Shown here in pieces: positions 47,800 through 57,122 of a stretch of 64,000 nucleotides of DNA. Origin of the DNA: Chromatiales bacterium. GTDB taxonomy: Bacteria; Pseudomonadota; Gammaproteobacteria; Thiohalomonadales; Thiohalomonadaceae. Position numbers and translations under genes: made by a program. Below the pieces are notes generated by a model. That model saw only the letters and a program-made list of their open reading frames with translations, was not told where the DNA came from and ran no database searches. Location: assembly GCA_003251535.1 (NCBI GenBank), contig QKFD01000070.1, forward strand, positions 1 through 64,000, given 5' to 3'. How positions within the stretch are numbered: position 1 is the first letter of the stretch; every line of letters starts with the position of its first letter.

Positions 47800-47973
47800 T
47801 CAATCCGCGATACAGACAGCGCAACGGGGCTCAACAGACTTGCCCGCATCGGCCGATGAGAGATACCGCGCCAGATCAGCCAACAGCTGTTCCGGCGTGG
47901 CATTGGAGCCCACCCGGGCCCCCTCAGGCGCCGTAATTTTCAGAGTTTTGTCATCTACTTTTTCAACTTTCAT
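47800..47973 (-). CDS. Candidate RiPP precursor peptide, 57 residues
   Basis: A small gene starting at the ATG at 47973 with GAGGAAAGG seven bases before it, ending at TGA 47800-47802. The product begins MKVEKVDDKTLKITAPEGAR, continues with a predicted amphipathic helix TPEQLLADLARYLSSADAGK, and ends SVEPRCAVCIAD. The polar leader, the helix, and the short Cys-containing C-terminus (CAVC, CX2C) fit a ribosomally made, post-translationally modified peptide. The next three genes on the same strand encode two radical SAM enzymes and a peptidase. The family is not one I recognise. The identity is inferred from architecture and context. Confidence 0.75.
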   Translation of the reverse strand: MKVEKVDDKTLKITAPEGARVGSNATPEQLLADLARYLSSADAGKSVEPRCAVCIAD

Positions 47974-48060
47974 CTGCCTTTCCTCGCAGCTGCAATTTAA
48001 AGAGTCCTATTCACATACCCGACAGCGCAATCCATGACTCACACGCCACCAGGCACGCAA

Positions 48061-48089
48061 AATGTGGGCGACGCGGCCCCCATTGTCAA
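48061..48089 (-). promoter_or_regulatory. Candidate promoter of the RiPP cluster
   Basis: On the minus strand TTGACA (48089-48084), a 17-base spacer, then CACATT (48066-48061). The -35 is perfect and the -10 weak. It would give a leader of about 80 bases before the precursor gene. Confidence 0.4.
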
Positions 48090-48470
48090 CTCACTGAACA
48101 GCACATTAAACAAAATTAAATCAGGGACAGAATATTAAAAATAACCCACTTCAAGACTAAATATATATTTTCTTATTTGGGGCCGGTTCTTTATTGTTCT
48201 TCGGCTGACCGCTGCCGGCTCCTCTTTTGTCCTGGCGGCGTTGCCCCTCGGTCCTCGGGATACGTGGGCGCATTGTCCGGTGGCGAGATGCAGCATCCGC
48301 GAGTTGCCGCGCCATCCGGCGCTGTGTGGGCAATAGAGCCGCGCGGCAGGCATCACCGACAACGCATGGATGGGGCATAGATCATCAAATGATCTAATCT
48401 TCCAAGCGTCGCTAACGCCCCGTGACCCCGCCGCCTGCACGACCATTGGGTCCACCGATGACCATTGGAG

Positions 48471-48488
48471 GGGTGGGCAGACCCACCC
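48471..48488 (-). terminator. Stem-loop after the ferredoxin reductase gene
   Basis: GGGTGGG-CAGA-CCCACCC, a 7-bp GC stem with a 4-base loop, about 47 bases after the stop at 48535. No U-tract. Confidence 0.4.
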
Positions 48489-48534
48489 TCTCCCGCCGCC
48501 CAATTGAGCGGTCATGGAGAGCGAGTGGGGGGGC

Positions 48535-49503
48535 CTAAGGGCGGGAGATGGCGAGTGGCAGGGTGAAGAGTCGGCCGGCGGGTAGACCGGCCTGGAGGGC
48601 AGCGGCGCTCACCGCCGCCGCCACCGACTCGCTGGCGGCCAGGTAGAGATCGCTGTTGGCCAGCTGGGGCACGAGGGTTGGCAATTGCACTAATTGCAGA
48701 GACCCCACGCCGGGGTCGAGGGGTAGGTAGGTGAAGTCATCCAACGCATCGACTAGGGCCCGGCACCAGTTGTCCAAATAGCGGGCATCGGGTGGTGTCA
48801 GCCAGACCAGGGTGATGGGTTGTGGCAGCTCTAAGGCGAGGGTGTGTTCAATGAGGCTCTTGACCACGGCCAACCCGCTCCCCTCGGCCAGGAACAGCAG
48901 GGGCCGGGAGGAGTGCTCATCCAACCCCACCTGCCCCTCTGGCCCAGTGATTTGTACACTACGCGCCCCCTTCTCCAGGGCCGCCACAAAGGGATCACCC
49001 GCTAACCGTTCCAGATGGAACTCCAAGATCATCCCATTACACGGGCAACTGGCCACAGGGAGGCTCCGTTGTAACCCCTCTGGCAGGGTGAGGGTGACGC
49101 TCTGGCCGGCCCGGAAGCGCAGGGTGCGGGTACGTGGCGTGCGCAGCTGTAGCAGCAGGTGGTGGGGCGTGGGCTGCTGTAGATGGGCGATCCGCGCCTC
49201 GATCTGCTGATGCGGGATCTCGGCTGCGGCATCCACCAGCTCCAAGGAGAGATCGCTGGCGGCAGTGGCGGAACAGAGGAGCAGGATCCCCTCGATCCGC
49301 TCCGCCTCGCTGAATCGGTAGTCGTGGAAACGGCTGGGGCCCAGCCCGCCCTCGATCAGGCGGGCCTTACAGGCACCACAGGTCCCACTATTACAGTTGT
49401 AGGGTACCGCCACCCCGGAACGTAGGGCGCCCTCCAGCAGGCTCTCCTGCTCCTCGACCTGGAAGCTGGCACCGGTAGGCAATAGCCGAACTAGGTGGCT
49501 CAC
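48535..49503 (-). CDS. 2Fe-2S ferredoxin / FAD-NAD(P)H reductase (CDP-6-deoxyglucoseen reductase-like)
   Basis: A 322-residue electron-transfer protein. The N-terminal plant-type 2Fe-2S domain has YNCNSGTCGACKARL and a later Cys in LLLCSA. It is followed by an FAD-binding beta-barrel and an NAD(P)-binding domain (PLLFLAEGSGLAVVKSLIEH). It should pass electrons from NAD(P)H to a partner oxygenase or dehydratase. The FAD motif is RSLPVAS instead of the usual RXYS, which is atypical. The partner is not in the window. The upstream gene is a small HTH protein, 12 bases away. Confidence 0.88.
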   Translation of the reverse strand: MSHLVRLLPTGASFQVEEQESLLEGALRSGVAVPYNCNSGTCGACKARLIEGGLGPSRFHDYRFSEAERIEGILLLCSATAASDLSLELVDAAAEIPHQQIEARIAHLQQPTPHHLLLQLRTPRTRTLRFRAGQSVTLTLPEGLQRSLPVASCPCNGMILEFHLERLAGDPFVAALEKGARSVQITGPEGQVGLDEHSSRPLLFLAEGSGLAVVKSLIEHTLALELPQPITLVWLTPPDARYLDNWCRALVDALDDFTYLPLDPGVGSLQLVQLPTLVPQLANSDLYLAASESVAAAVSAAALQAGLPAGRLFTLPLAISRP

Positions 49504-49515
49504 CGCACCTCCCCG

Positions 49516-49950
49516 CTACTCTTTGAGCTGCTCCACAAGCCAGCGGTTGAGTTCCAACAACGGCCCCCGGGCCGAGGGTTCAGCGATCTCCTGCGGGAGG
49601 CGGGCCAGGCGCCGCGCCAACTCCTCTAACACCGCGCGGTACTTATCTGCCAAGGCGCGCTCCGTGGCCCACTCGGCTGTGCGGCGCTGGAGGCGGCTCT
49701 CCAGCTCCCCCTGGTCCGGCATGACCGTCTCCCGCACCCGCCGGGCGAAGGCGCCACCGCGGATCGCGGCCACCCGTTCGACGATGGTGACCTCGCTGAT
49801 GGCCAGCGCCGGATAGCGCTCACAGAGCGCCTCCAGGTCCACCTGTCCCTCGAAGGTCTTGAGGTCACCGTCATGCACCAACCGCTGCAACTCGTGTCGG
49901 CTGATGCCCAGGAGGTGGGCGGCCTTTGCGATATTCACCTGCTGCGCCAT
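49516..49950 (-). CDS. Helix-turn-helix protein with coiled-coil tail
   Basis: A 144-residue protein from the ATG at 49950; the open frame to 50055 gives a poor N-terminus. Residues about 4-40 form a MerR/excisionase-like HTH (VNIAKAAHLLGISRHELQRL). The rest is mostly charged helix (LESRLQRRTAEWATERALAD) ending with a helical tail. It probably regulates DNA or assembles with a partner. It is tightly linked to the ferredoxin reductase gene. Confidence 0.75.
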   Translation of the reverse strand: MAQQVNIAKAAHLLGISRHELQRLVHDGDLKTFEGQVDLEALCERYPALAISEVTIVERVAAIRGGAFARRVRETVMPDQGELESRLQRRTAEWATERALADKYRAVLEELARRLARLPQEIAEPSARGPLLELNRWLVEQLKE

Positions 49951-50087
49951 GGCGCTTCCCCTGAAAGGCTGATCGGACTCAACAACTGCCTTGCTGACTC
50001 GCAAACCCTGCGACGGAAAACCGGCTTCATGATAGCGTGGGGTGGACCTGACCAAGCTATCACAGCCCGTGGGCTGGAGTGACCCGA

Positions 50088-50369
50088 ATGCAGTCGATCT
50101 CTTTGTTAGTGTGCGTGAACCAGCGGAATAGCGGCCTCGCCTGCGGCAACCGCGGTGGCGATCTGATTGCCGAGCGGTTGGCCCGTCGGCTACAGGAGGA
50201 GGGGTTGACCGAGGTGGCTATCGAGCCTATTCGCTGCCTCGGTCAGTGTGTGCAGGGTCCCAATGTGCGCATCGCCCCGGCCGGCCCGATGTTCCATCGG
50301 GTTGACCCGGAACAGCTGGAACCGCTGCTGGTGGCCTTGAAGGGGTTTATGGTGCAGCGGCAGGGGTGA
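50088..50369 (+). CDS. Thioredoxin-like 2Fe-2S ferredoxin
   Basis: A 93-residue protein from the ATG at 50088; a GTG at 50079 overlaps the likely ribosome site GGAG. Cysteines at CVNQRNSGLACGNRG and RCLGQCVQGPN follow the CX(8-12)C...CX3C plan of Shethna-type thioredoxin-fold ferredoxins. Likely role: small electron carrier. It is divergent from the HTH gene. Confidence 0.85.
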   Translation: MQSISLLVCVNQRNSGLACGNRGGDLIAERLARRLQEEGLTEVAIEPIRCLGQCVQGPNVRIAPAGPMFHRVDPEQLEPLLVALKGFMVQRQG

Positions 50370-50387
50370 GCCCTGGGGGCAGCGCCC

Positions 50388-51794
50388 TCACTCCCGCCGC
50401 CAGGTGGTGCCGCCGGCCCCATCCTCCAGGATGATCCCCTGTGCCTTCAGCTCATCCCGTAGCCGATCCGCCTCGGCCCACTGCTTGTTACGGCGCGCCT
50501 CCAGACGTGCTGCGATGTGCTGCTCGATCTCCCCATCCGTCAGCCCCCCGGCCGCCGAACTACCGCGCAGAAACAGCTCCGGCTCCCGCTCCAGCAGCCC
50601 GATCAGGCCCGCCAGCTGTTTGAGCTGGGCGGCGTGGTGGGCGGCAGCGGCGTCATCGACGCCCTTCAAGCGATTCACCTCACGTGCCAGTTCAAACAGC
50701 ACGGCGATCGCCTCCGGGGTGCCAAAATCATCATCCAGGGCGGCAAAAAAGCGGTCAACGTGCTCCCCCGCCAACCCCGTTGTGGTACTGGCGGCCACCC
50801 CGCGCAGGGCGGTGTAGAGGGTGGTGAGTGCCCCCTTGGCCTGCTCCAGGTGGTGGTCGGAGTAGTTGAGCGGGCTGCGGTAGTGGCTGCTGAGGATGAA
50901 GTAGCGCACCACCTCTGGATCGAACTTGGCCAGGACCTCGCGGATGGTAAAGAAGTTGCCCAACGACTTGGACATCTTCTCGTTATCCACCCGCACAAAA
51001 CCGTTGTGCATCCAATAGTTGACAAACTTGCAGCCGCACGCCGCCTCGCTCTGGGCGATCTCGTTCTCATGGTGCGGGAACTGGAGATCGAGCCCTCCCC
51101 CATGGATATCGAAATGGGGGCCAAGGGCCTGGGTGGACATGGCCGAGCACTCGATATGCCAACCGGGACGGCCATCGCCCCAGGGGGATGGCCAGGCCGG
51201 CTCACCCGGTTTTGCGGCCTTCCACAAGACAAAATCAAGGGGATCGTCCTTCGCCTCCTCCACCTCTACCCGTGCCCCGGAACGCAACTCCTCCAGCTGC
51301 TTGCCGGAGAGCTGACCGTAGCTGGGGAAGCTGCTGACGTCGTAGTAGACGTCACCATTGGCCGCAGCATAGGCGTGACCCCGCTCGACCAGGGTCGCCA
51401 CCATGGCAACAATCTCCTCGATATGCAGGGTGGCCCGCGGCTCCAGATCGGGCCGCCTCACCCCCAGCTGCTCGGCGTCTTCATTCATGTGGCCGATGAA
51501 GCGCTCGGTGAGGGCGGTGAAGGGTTCGCCGTTGGTTTGCGCGCGTTGGATAATCTTGTCGTCGATATCGGTGATGTTGCGCACATAGGTCACCCGATCC
51601 GCGCCATAGATGTGGCGCAGGTAGCGGTTGACCACATCAAACACCACCATCACCCGGGCGTGGCCGACGTGGCAGTAGTCATAGACGGTCATGCCGCAGA
51701 CATACATCCGCACCCGCTGCGGATCGATGGGGGTGAACGGCTCTTTGCGCCGGGTGAGGTTGTTGTGGATCTGGAGCTGGTGGTGATAGGCCAT
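50388..51794 (-). CDS. cysS: Cysteinyl-tRNA synthetase
   Basis: Class I synthetase that charges tRNA-Cys. The ATG at 51794 gives 468 residues beginning [20 protein letters not shown]; a second ATG at 51806 is possible. The HIGH-type motif is CHVGHAR, the lysine loop is KMSKSLGNF, and the zinc site begins with Cys in YVCGMTVYD and includes GWHIECSAM. The C-terminal anticodon-binding region is complete. Neighbour gltX is co-oriented. Confidence 0.97.
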   Translation of the reverse strand: MAYHHQLQIHNNLTRRKEPFTPIDPQRVRMYVCGMTVYDYCHVGHARVMVVFDVVNRYLRHIYGADRVTYVRNITDIDDKIIQRAQTNGEPFTALTERFIGHMNEDAEQLGVRRPDLEPRATLHIEEIVAMVATLVERGHAYAAANGDVYYDVSSFPSYGQLSGKQLEELRSGARVEVEEAKDDPLDFVLWKAAKPGEPAWPSPWGDGRPGWHIECSAMSTQALGPHFDIHGGGLDLQFPHHENEIAQSEAACGCKFVNYWMHNGFVRVDNEKMSKSLGNFFTIREVLAKFDPEVVRYFILSSHYRSPLNYSDHHLEQAKGALTTLYTALRGVAASTTTGLAGEHVDRFFAALDDDFGTPEAIAVLFELAREVNRLKGVDDAAAAHHAAQLKQLAGLIGLLEREPELFLRGSSAAGGLTDGEIEQHIAARLEARRNKQWAEADRLRDELKAQGIILEDGAGGTTWRRE

Positions 51795-51900
51795 CGCCTG
51801 TTCCATCAAAAGAGTTGAGATAACGCCCTGCGGCGGTCGGCTGTGCGGTCGTCGGGGTGTTTGACCCACCCAGCATCCCACACGTCTGCCGCCGTCCGCA

Positions 51901-53304
51901 TCAGGCCCAGGCAGCGAGCCGCTGACGGGCCCGCGCCACCCCGAGTAGAGGCAGGATGCGAGCCATCTCCGGCCCCCCCGCCTCGCCGGTGAGGGCGAGC
52001 CGCAGCGGCATGAAGAGCGCTTTGCCCTTGGCCCCGGTGCTCGCCTTCACCCCATCGGCAAATGCCTTGAATTCGATGCCGTGCTGATCCAGGGCCGCCA
52101 GCGCTGCCTGGAAGAAGGGGGCCCCCGCCGCGGCGATGGCCTCCCGGGCCGCCCCATCCAGCACCAACGGATCGACAAACAACCGCTGGGCCCAGTTGAG
52201 CCCCTGCTGAGGGGAGAGGATATTGCCGCGAATGGCGCTGACAAACGCCTCCGCCTGCACCGCCGGCACCTGCTCATGCACCGCCGCCCCTAGCCAGGCC
52301 CAGAGCGTCTGCCAATCGGCCGCCGCCACGGCCAGCTGCTGCCAATGGAGCAGCTGGTGGGCGTCGAAACGGGCCGGTGCCCGCCCCACTCGATCGAGCT
52401 GGAACCCCTGGGCAAGCGACTCCAGGGCCAGTAAGCCATCGGCCTCATAGGTGTGGCCGAGCCGGGCCAGATAGTTGGTGATGGCCGCTGGGAGGTAACC
52501 CTCCGCCCGCAGCTCGCGCAGCGACCGGCTGCCGTTGCGCTTGGAGAGGGGGGCGCCATCATCACCGGTGATGAGCGGCAGGTGGCCATAGGCAGGTACC
52601 GGCAGCCCCAGGGCCTCCAGAATCAATATCTGGCGGGGGGTGTTGGTGAGGTGATCTTCACCCCGTAGCACCTGGGTCACCCCCATCAGGGCGTCATCCA
52701 CGGCGTTGCAGAAGAAGAAGGCGGCACTACCGTCGGCACGACGAATGATGAAGTCACCGATATCCACTAGCCGGAACTGCTGCGCCCCGCGCACCGTATC
52801 CGTAAAGGCGACCGCCCCCTCATCGGGGACCCGGAAGCGGAGGGTGAACCCCTCGCCGGCGGCGATGCGGGCCTCCCGTTCGGCGGCCGACAGGTGGCGG
52901 CAGCGACCACCGTAGCGCGGCGGTTCACCCCGCGCCAACTGCGCCTTGCGCGCCACGGCCAGGGTCTCCTCCGAGCAGAAGCAGGGATAGGCCTGCCCCT
53001 GCGCCAATAGCGCCTGGTAGTGTTGTTGGTAGATCGACTCGCGTTCGCTCTGGAAGTAGGGCCCTGCCTCGCCGGGGCGCTGCGGTCCCTCCTGCCAATC
53101 GAGGTCGAGCCAAAGCAGGTCCTCCTGGAGCGCCGCCACATACGCCGCTTGGCTGCGCTCACGATCGCTATCTTCAATACGCAGCAGGAAGCGCCCCCCG
53201 TGACCACGGGCGTAGAGCGCGCTCATCAGCGCGGTGCGGAGATTGCCGAGGTGGAGATAACCGGTAGGGCTCGGCGCGAAACGGGTCTTTACGCTATTCG
53301 ACAT
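51901..53304 (-). CDS. gltX: Glutamyl-tRNA synthetase
   Basis: Class I synthetase for tRNA-Glu, 467 residues from the ATG at 53304 ([20 protein letters not shown]). The HIGH-equivalent is HLGN and the KMSKS-equivalent is LSKRNGSRS, where LSKRHG is usual. CFCSEETL and the following Arg/Cys-bearing segment form the usual insertion. The C-terminal anticodon domain is full. It is followed by cysS after 106 bases. The divergent gene is a cyclophilin. Confidence 0.96.
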   Translation of the reverse strand: MSNSVKTRFAPSPTGYLHLGNLRTALMSALYARGHGGRFLLRIEDSDRERSQAAYVAALQEDLLWLDLDWQEGPQRPGEAGPYFQSERESIYQQHYQALLAQGQAYPCFCSEETLAVARKAQLARGEPPRYGGRCRHLSAAEREARIAAGEGFTLRFRVPDEGAVAFTDTVRGAQQFRLVDIGDFIIRRADGSAAFFFCNAVDDALMGVTQVLRGEDHLTNTPRQILILEALGLPVPAYGHLPLITGDDGAPLSKRNGSRSLRELRAEGYLPAAITNYLARLGHTYEADGLLALESLAQGFQLDRVGRAPARFDAHQLLHWQQLAVAAADWQTLWAWLGAAVHEQVPAVQAEAFVSAIRGNILSPQQGLNWAQRLFVDPLVLDGAAREAIAAAGAPFFQAALAALDQHGIEFKAFADGVKASTGAKGKALFMPLRLALTGEAGGPEMARILPLLGVARARQRLAAWA

Positions 53305-53430
53305 AGGCGCGCATGGTAGCGGAAAGCGGTGGCGCCCCCAAGCGTTACCCACCGAGAGGGTGAAGGCGATGAGAATTGGGGGCGAGGTCGGCTATGATTG
53401 CCCTTTTACCAACCGCTGGAAGGAAGCCTA

Positions 53431-54000
53431 ATGAAGCGTATTCTGTTCGCCCTGCTGCTCCTCGCCCTCCTGCCCCTCTCCGCCCAAGGCGCTGATCAGC
53501 CGCGGGTTAAGCTGGAGACCAGCCTCGGCGATATCGTGCTCGAACTCTATCCCGATAAGGCACCGGAGACGGTCAACAACTTCCTCACCTATGTGAAAGA
53601 GGGCTATTACGATGGCACCATCTTCCATCGGGTGATCGACAATTTCATGATCCAAGGCGGCGGTCACACCCCTGATATGGGGCGTAAGGCGACCCACGAG
53701 CCGATCAAGAACGAGGCCGCCAACGGCCTACACAACACCACGGGCACCATCGCCATGGCCCGTACCCCCGACCCCGACTCCGCGACCGCCCAGTTCTTCA
53801 TCAACGTCAAGGACAACAACAACCTCGACTTCCGCTCCAAGACCCCCCAGGGTTGGGGCTATGCGGTGTTTGGTCGAGTCGTGGAGGGGATGGAGGTGGT
53901 CAATGCCATTAAAGGGGTGCCCACCACCACCCGCAGTGGCCAGCAGAATGTGCCGGTGGATCCCGTCATCATCAACAAAGCAACCCTAGTTACCCCCTAA
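53431..54000 (+). CDS. ppiA: Periplasmic cyclophilin-type peptidyl-prolyl isomerase (PpiA)
   Basis: A 189-residue isomerase from the ATG at 53431, with GGAAGG upstream. The signal peptide [20 protein letters not shown] directs it to the periplasm, where it should speed proline isomerisation in folding proteins. Active-site motifs are [32 protein letters not shown] and [14 protein letters not shown]. It pairs with the cytoplasmic homologue just downstream. Confidence 0.95.
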   Translation: MKRILFALLLLALLPLSAQGADQPRVKLETSLGDIVLELYPDKAPETVNNFLTYVKEGYYDGTIFHRVIDNFMIQGGGHTPDMGRKATHEPIKNEAANGLHNTTGTIAMARTPDPDSATAQFFINVKDNNNLDFRSKTPQGWGYAVFGRVVEGMEVVNAIKGVPTTTRSGQQNVPVDPVIINKATLVTP

Positions 54001-54016
54001 CCGGCGAGAACACGTC

Positions 54017-54526
54017 ATGATCAAAATGTATACCTCGAAGGGCGTCATCACCCTGGCGCTGGACAGCGAGCGGGCACCCGAGACCGCCGCCAACTTTCTC
54101 GCCTATGTCAAAGATGGTTTCTATGACGGCACCATCTTCCACCGCGTGATCGACGGTTTCATGATCCAGGGCGGCGGTATGGATGCCGAGATGCAGGAGA
54201 AGTCCACCCGTAGCCCCATCAAGAACGAGGCAGGCAACGGTCTCGCCAACGACCGCGGCACCATCGCCATGGCCCGCACCAACGACCCCCACTCGGCCAC
54301 GGCCCAGTTCTTCATCAACGTCAAGGACAATGCCTTCCTCAACCACCGCGCCCCCTCGGGTGATGGCTGGGGTTACTGTGTATTTGGCAAGGTGGTAGAG
54401 GGGATGGAGGTGGTCGATGCCATCAAGGCAGTGGCCACTGGCAACCGTGGTTTCCACCAGAATGTGCCGCTGGAGCCGGTGGTGATTGAGCGGGTGGAAG
54501 TGGTCGAAGATGCACCGGCCGCATGA
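54017..54526 (+). CDS. ppiB: Cytoplasmic cyclophilin-type peptidyl-prolyl isomerase (PpiB)
   Basis: A 169-residue isomerase without a signal peptide. It is clearly a paralogue of the preceding gene: [38 protein letters not shown] and [14 protein letters not shown]. The order ppiA-ppiB-lpxH with small gaps suggests one operon. The stop overlaps the lpxH start (ATGA). Confidence 0.96.
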   Translation: MIKMYTSKGVITLALDSERAPETAANFLAYVKDGFYDGTIFHRVIDGFMIQGGGMDAEMQEKSTRSPIKNEAGNGLANDRGTIAMARTNDPHSATAQFFINVKDNAFLNHRAPSGDGWGYCVFGKVVEGMEVVDAIKAVATGNRGFHQNVPLEPVVIERVEVVEDAPAA

Positions 54527-55242
54527 CCGTTCTGGTCATCTCTGATCTCCACCTCTCCCCTGAGCAGCCCCAGCTGATTGAGCAGTTCCGGTGCTTCTGC
54601 GCCGGTCCGGCTCGGGCGGCCCAGCGGCTGTTCATCCTGGGGGATCTGTTCGAGGTGTGGCTGGGGGACGACTTTGTGCCCCCAGCACTCCAGGTGGTGC
54701 TAACGGCCCTAAAGCAGCTGAGCGCTGAGGGCACCGAGGTGCTGGTGATGCACGGTAACCGTGACTTTCTGCTCGGCGCCGAGTTTGAGCGGCAGAGCGG
54801 CTGCCGGCTCATCGCCGACCCCACCTGCACCGAGATTGAGGGAGTACCGGCCCTGTTGCTGCATGGCGATACCCTCTGCACCGAGGATGTCGCCTATCAG
54901 CAGATGCGCCAACAGCTACGCCAACCAGAATTTATCCGCCATTTTCTCTCCCTCCCCATCGCCGAGCGCCTGGCACAGGCCCAAGCCCTACGCCAACGGA
55001 GCGAAGGTGAGAAGCAGGAGAAAACGGATTACGTCATGGATGCCAATCCCCAGGCGGTGGAGCAGGCGCTCCAGCAGTATGGGGTCACCACCTTGATCCA
55101 CGGCCACACCCATCGCCAAGGGATCCATCCCTTAGCCCTGGCTGAGGGTGGTGGGCGGCGCTATGTCTTGGGCGATTGGCAGAGTGGACCGGCGGCCTTA
55201 GTCTGCCAGGGAGAGGCGTGGTCCATCGAGGCGTTGGTATAG
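54523..55242 (+). CDS. lpxH: UDP-2,3-diacylglucosamine pyrophosphatase LpxH
   Basis: A 239-residue calcineurin-like phosphoesterase that makes lipid X in lipid A synthesis, which implies a Gram-negative outer membrane. Metal-site motifs are [38 protein letters not shown] and [10 protein letters not shown]. The length matches the E. coli protein. It is translationally coupled to ppiB. Confidence 0.96.
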   Translation: MTVLVISDLHLSPEQPQLIEQFRCFCAGPARAAQRLFILGDLFEVWLGDDFVPPALQVVLTALKQLSAEGTEVLVMHGNRDFLLGAEFERQSGCRLIADPTCTEIEGVPALLLHGDTLCTEDVAYQQMRQQLRQPEFIRHFLSLPIAERLAQAQALRQRSEGEKQEKTDYVMDANPQAVEQALQQYGVTTLIHGHTHRQGIHPLALAEGGGRRYVLGDWQSGPAALVCQGEAWSIEALV

Positions 55243-55246
55243 GGCC

Positions 55247-55279
55247 TTGGTGCCCGACGCCAGCGGCGGCGGGCACCAA
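55247..55279. terminator. Stem-loop between convergent lpxH and TIR gene
   Basis: Perfect 10-bp arms TTGGTGCCCG and CGGGCACCAA with a 13-base loop. It lies between the lpxH stop and the TIR gene stop. No U-tract on either side. Confidence 0.5.
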
Positions 55280-55291
55280 CACCCATGCTCC

Positions 55292-56305
55292 TCACTTCCG
55301 CTTTGAGGACTTTGCCGGCGATTTAGTCGGTTTGGCAGGGGCGGGGGCGGCCGCTCCCTCCTCCAACGGTTCATCGGAGTCCCCCCACAATAGGCGCCGG
55401 AAGCTCTGCGAGGAGACCTGCACCTTAATGGAGTCGATGAAGCGGTTGGTGCGGATCATGCCGCGCTGTTGCAGCTCGTCGATGATGTGGTTGATGAGCC
55501 GTAACGGCTGCTTGAGGGTTGAGGCAAGCAGGTTGTTGTCGTAGATACCGTCGTTCAGCACCGTGCCAGCAAACTGCTTCAGGATCCCTCGGTAGTTCTC
55601 CAAATAGGTGTTGCAGAAGGCCTCAAAGCCGTTGTGCAGCACCACGAAGTTGTAACCACCGGTGAGGAAGCGGTTGACCTTGATGAACTGCGCCTGCTCC
55701 ACCTCGGCCAGATTGCGCGCCATCTCCTCCTCCGAGAGCCAGCCCCAGGTCTCCACCGGAAAGGCACGATCGGGGTTGACCGTATCGGTCTCCCGTTCCA
55801 GCAGATATTCGCACGCCTGCTTGATGATCATCGACTGCATTCGGTTGAGGCCTTCGATGATGGGGAGCGACTCGTCGAATCCCGGCCCACCAGTTGGGTA
55901 CATCGACTTGTAGGCGATATCCCCCACCAAGGCCGCCGAGCTGTCAAAGCTATGGCGATCGGCCACTGCCTCCACCACCGTGGCACTGCCCAGCGCCTTG
56001 GAGGGAATGCAGTCATCCAGCAGCAGGGTGATGATGGGGACATGGTCCTGGATCCGGCGCACATTGACCTCATCCAGCTCGGCCTTGAGCCACTGCTGGG
56101 GGAGGCTTGCCCGGGAAACAACCACCACAAATGCCGCACAGCGGCGCAGACCTTCGCCAAAGATCTTGTCAACCAGGCTCTCATCGGGTCCTAGGCCCCA
56201 ATAGTCAGCATCGGTATCAAAACCGCGACTGGCCAGGCGATCGGCAAAGGCATGGATAAACTGGTCATCCATCTTGTCATGTATTAGGAATATGGTGGCG
56301 CGCAT
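55292..56305 (-). CDS. TIR-domain protein with uncharacterised C-terminal region
   Basis: A 337-residue protein from the ATG at 56305; the open frame to 56452 adds Arg-rich residues without support. Residues about 2-130 form a TIR-like fold (TIFLIHDKMDDQFIHAFADR), including SRASLPQQWLKAELDE, where TIR NADases usually carry the catalytic Glu in a W..E segment. Residues about 145-300 are a helical region I do not recognise. The tail is Pro/Lys/Ala-rich. Bacterial TIR proteins often act in phage defence, but no sensor gene or other defence gene is adjacent, so this is open. Confidence 0.75.
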   Translation of the reverse strand: MRATIFLIHDKMDDQFIHAFADRLASRGFDTDADYWGLGPDESLVDKIFGEGLRRCAAFVVVVSRASLPQQWLKAELDEVNVRRIQDHVPIITLLLDDCIPSKALGSATVVEAVADRHSFDSSAALVGDIAYKSMYPTGGPGFDESLPIIEGLNRMQSMIIKQACEYLLERETDTVNPDRAFPVETWGWLSEEEMARNLAEVEQAQFIKVNRFLTGGYNFVVLHNGFEAFCNTYLENYRGILKQFAGTVLNDGIYDNNLLASTLKQPLRLINHIIDELQQRGMIRTNRFIDSIKVQVSSQSFRRLLWGDSDEPLEEGAAAPAPAKPTKSPAKSSKRK

Positions 56306-57122
56306 CGAATCTCTCCGACCCCCGGCCCTCCGCCGGGACTGGGGGGCGATTATACGTTCCTTTAACCGCCGATCACGCCTGTCATCTCTGCCATCGGACG
56401 AATGGACCGAATAGTTGACCGAGGTGTCATCGGCATCCGATAAATTACCCAAATCTGTGACTTGCAGCAGGTTTCTAACCGAATCTCTACCCCCATGTAG
56501 TGCTGTAAAAAGAGACAGGGAGGCCTGTTAGAAGACCCCCCCAGTCTGGGGGCAGTGCCGCCTCGACCCTATGGGGTAGGCGGGCACTCCACAGCAGCCA
56601 ATCCGTAGAGCGGGGTGGGGGCTAGATTACGTTGCCCGGCTTAAATTAGGTTAAGAAACCCAGCGATAAGGGGCGCTATTCCTCCAGATCGCCACCGGGT
56701 TCACACTTCGATGGTTGCCCTGCGCGCAGTTCCCAACCAAGCGCTGCCCGGTCCCCGCCTTTAGCGCCGTGCTCTCCCCTCTCCTCTCCCGCCCCCTTCA
56801 GGAGCAGAGCGAGAGGATCCTAAGGAGACATCAACGTGCCGGTTTTGTTGCATGGGATCCCCTACCCAGCGCACTCAGCACGCTGAACCCCACGGCCGAA
56901 GGGCGTTCCAGAGTGGCGCTGACACTGGAAAAAACAGCGTGCAACAGCCGCACCCAAGCGCGCCAAACCGACGTGACGGCGGCGATTGTGGCTTGACCAG
57001 GCGCCCATTTCAGTGGAGAGTTGCCGGTGCTCCAGGGTGGGGCGCGGGACCCACCTGGGGCGGAGTAGTTGTTTTACGGTTGTTAACCACCGAAACAATA
57101 AAGCCAAAAGGGGAGAAGATGT
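56306..57122. other. Long intergenic region with RNA-like stems
   Basis: No gene accepted. Two strong stems occur: CCCCCA/TGGGGG at about 56536-56552, and a bulged stem of about 13 pairs at 56555-56587 (GTGCC, GCCT and ACCC pairing with GGGGT, AGGC and GGCAC). These could belong to a small RNA or a leader. The remainder up to the gene at 57123 shows only shadow frames. Confidence 0.45.

Larger units (their letters stand above)
47974..48534. other. Upstream region of the RiPP cluster
   Basis: The first about 200 bases (to about 48180) are markedly AT-rich for this genome, which suits a promoter or foreign DNA. A 12-codon frame begins at 48035 on the minus strand, without support. From 48181 to 48470 I see no credible gene despite open frames on both strands. 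Confidence 0.45.

Noticed and set aside
48135-48515. Minus-strand frame of 126 codons upstream of the RiPP precursor
   Set aside because: Composition and lack of a ribosome site or family resemblance point to a chance frame.
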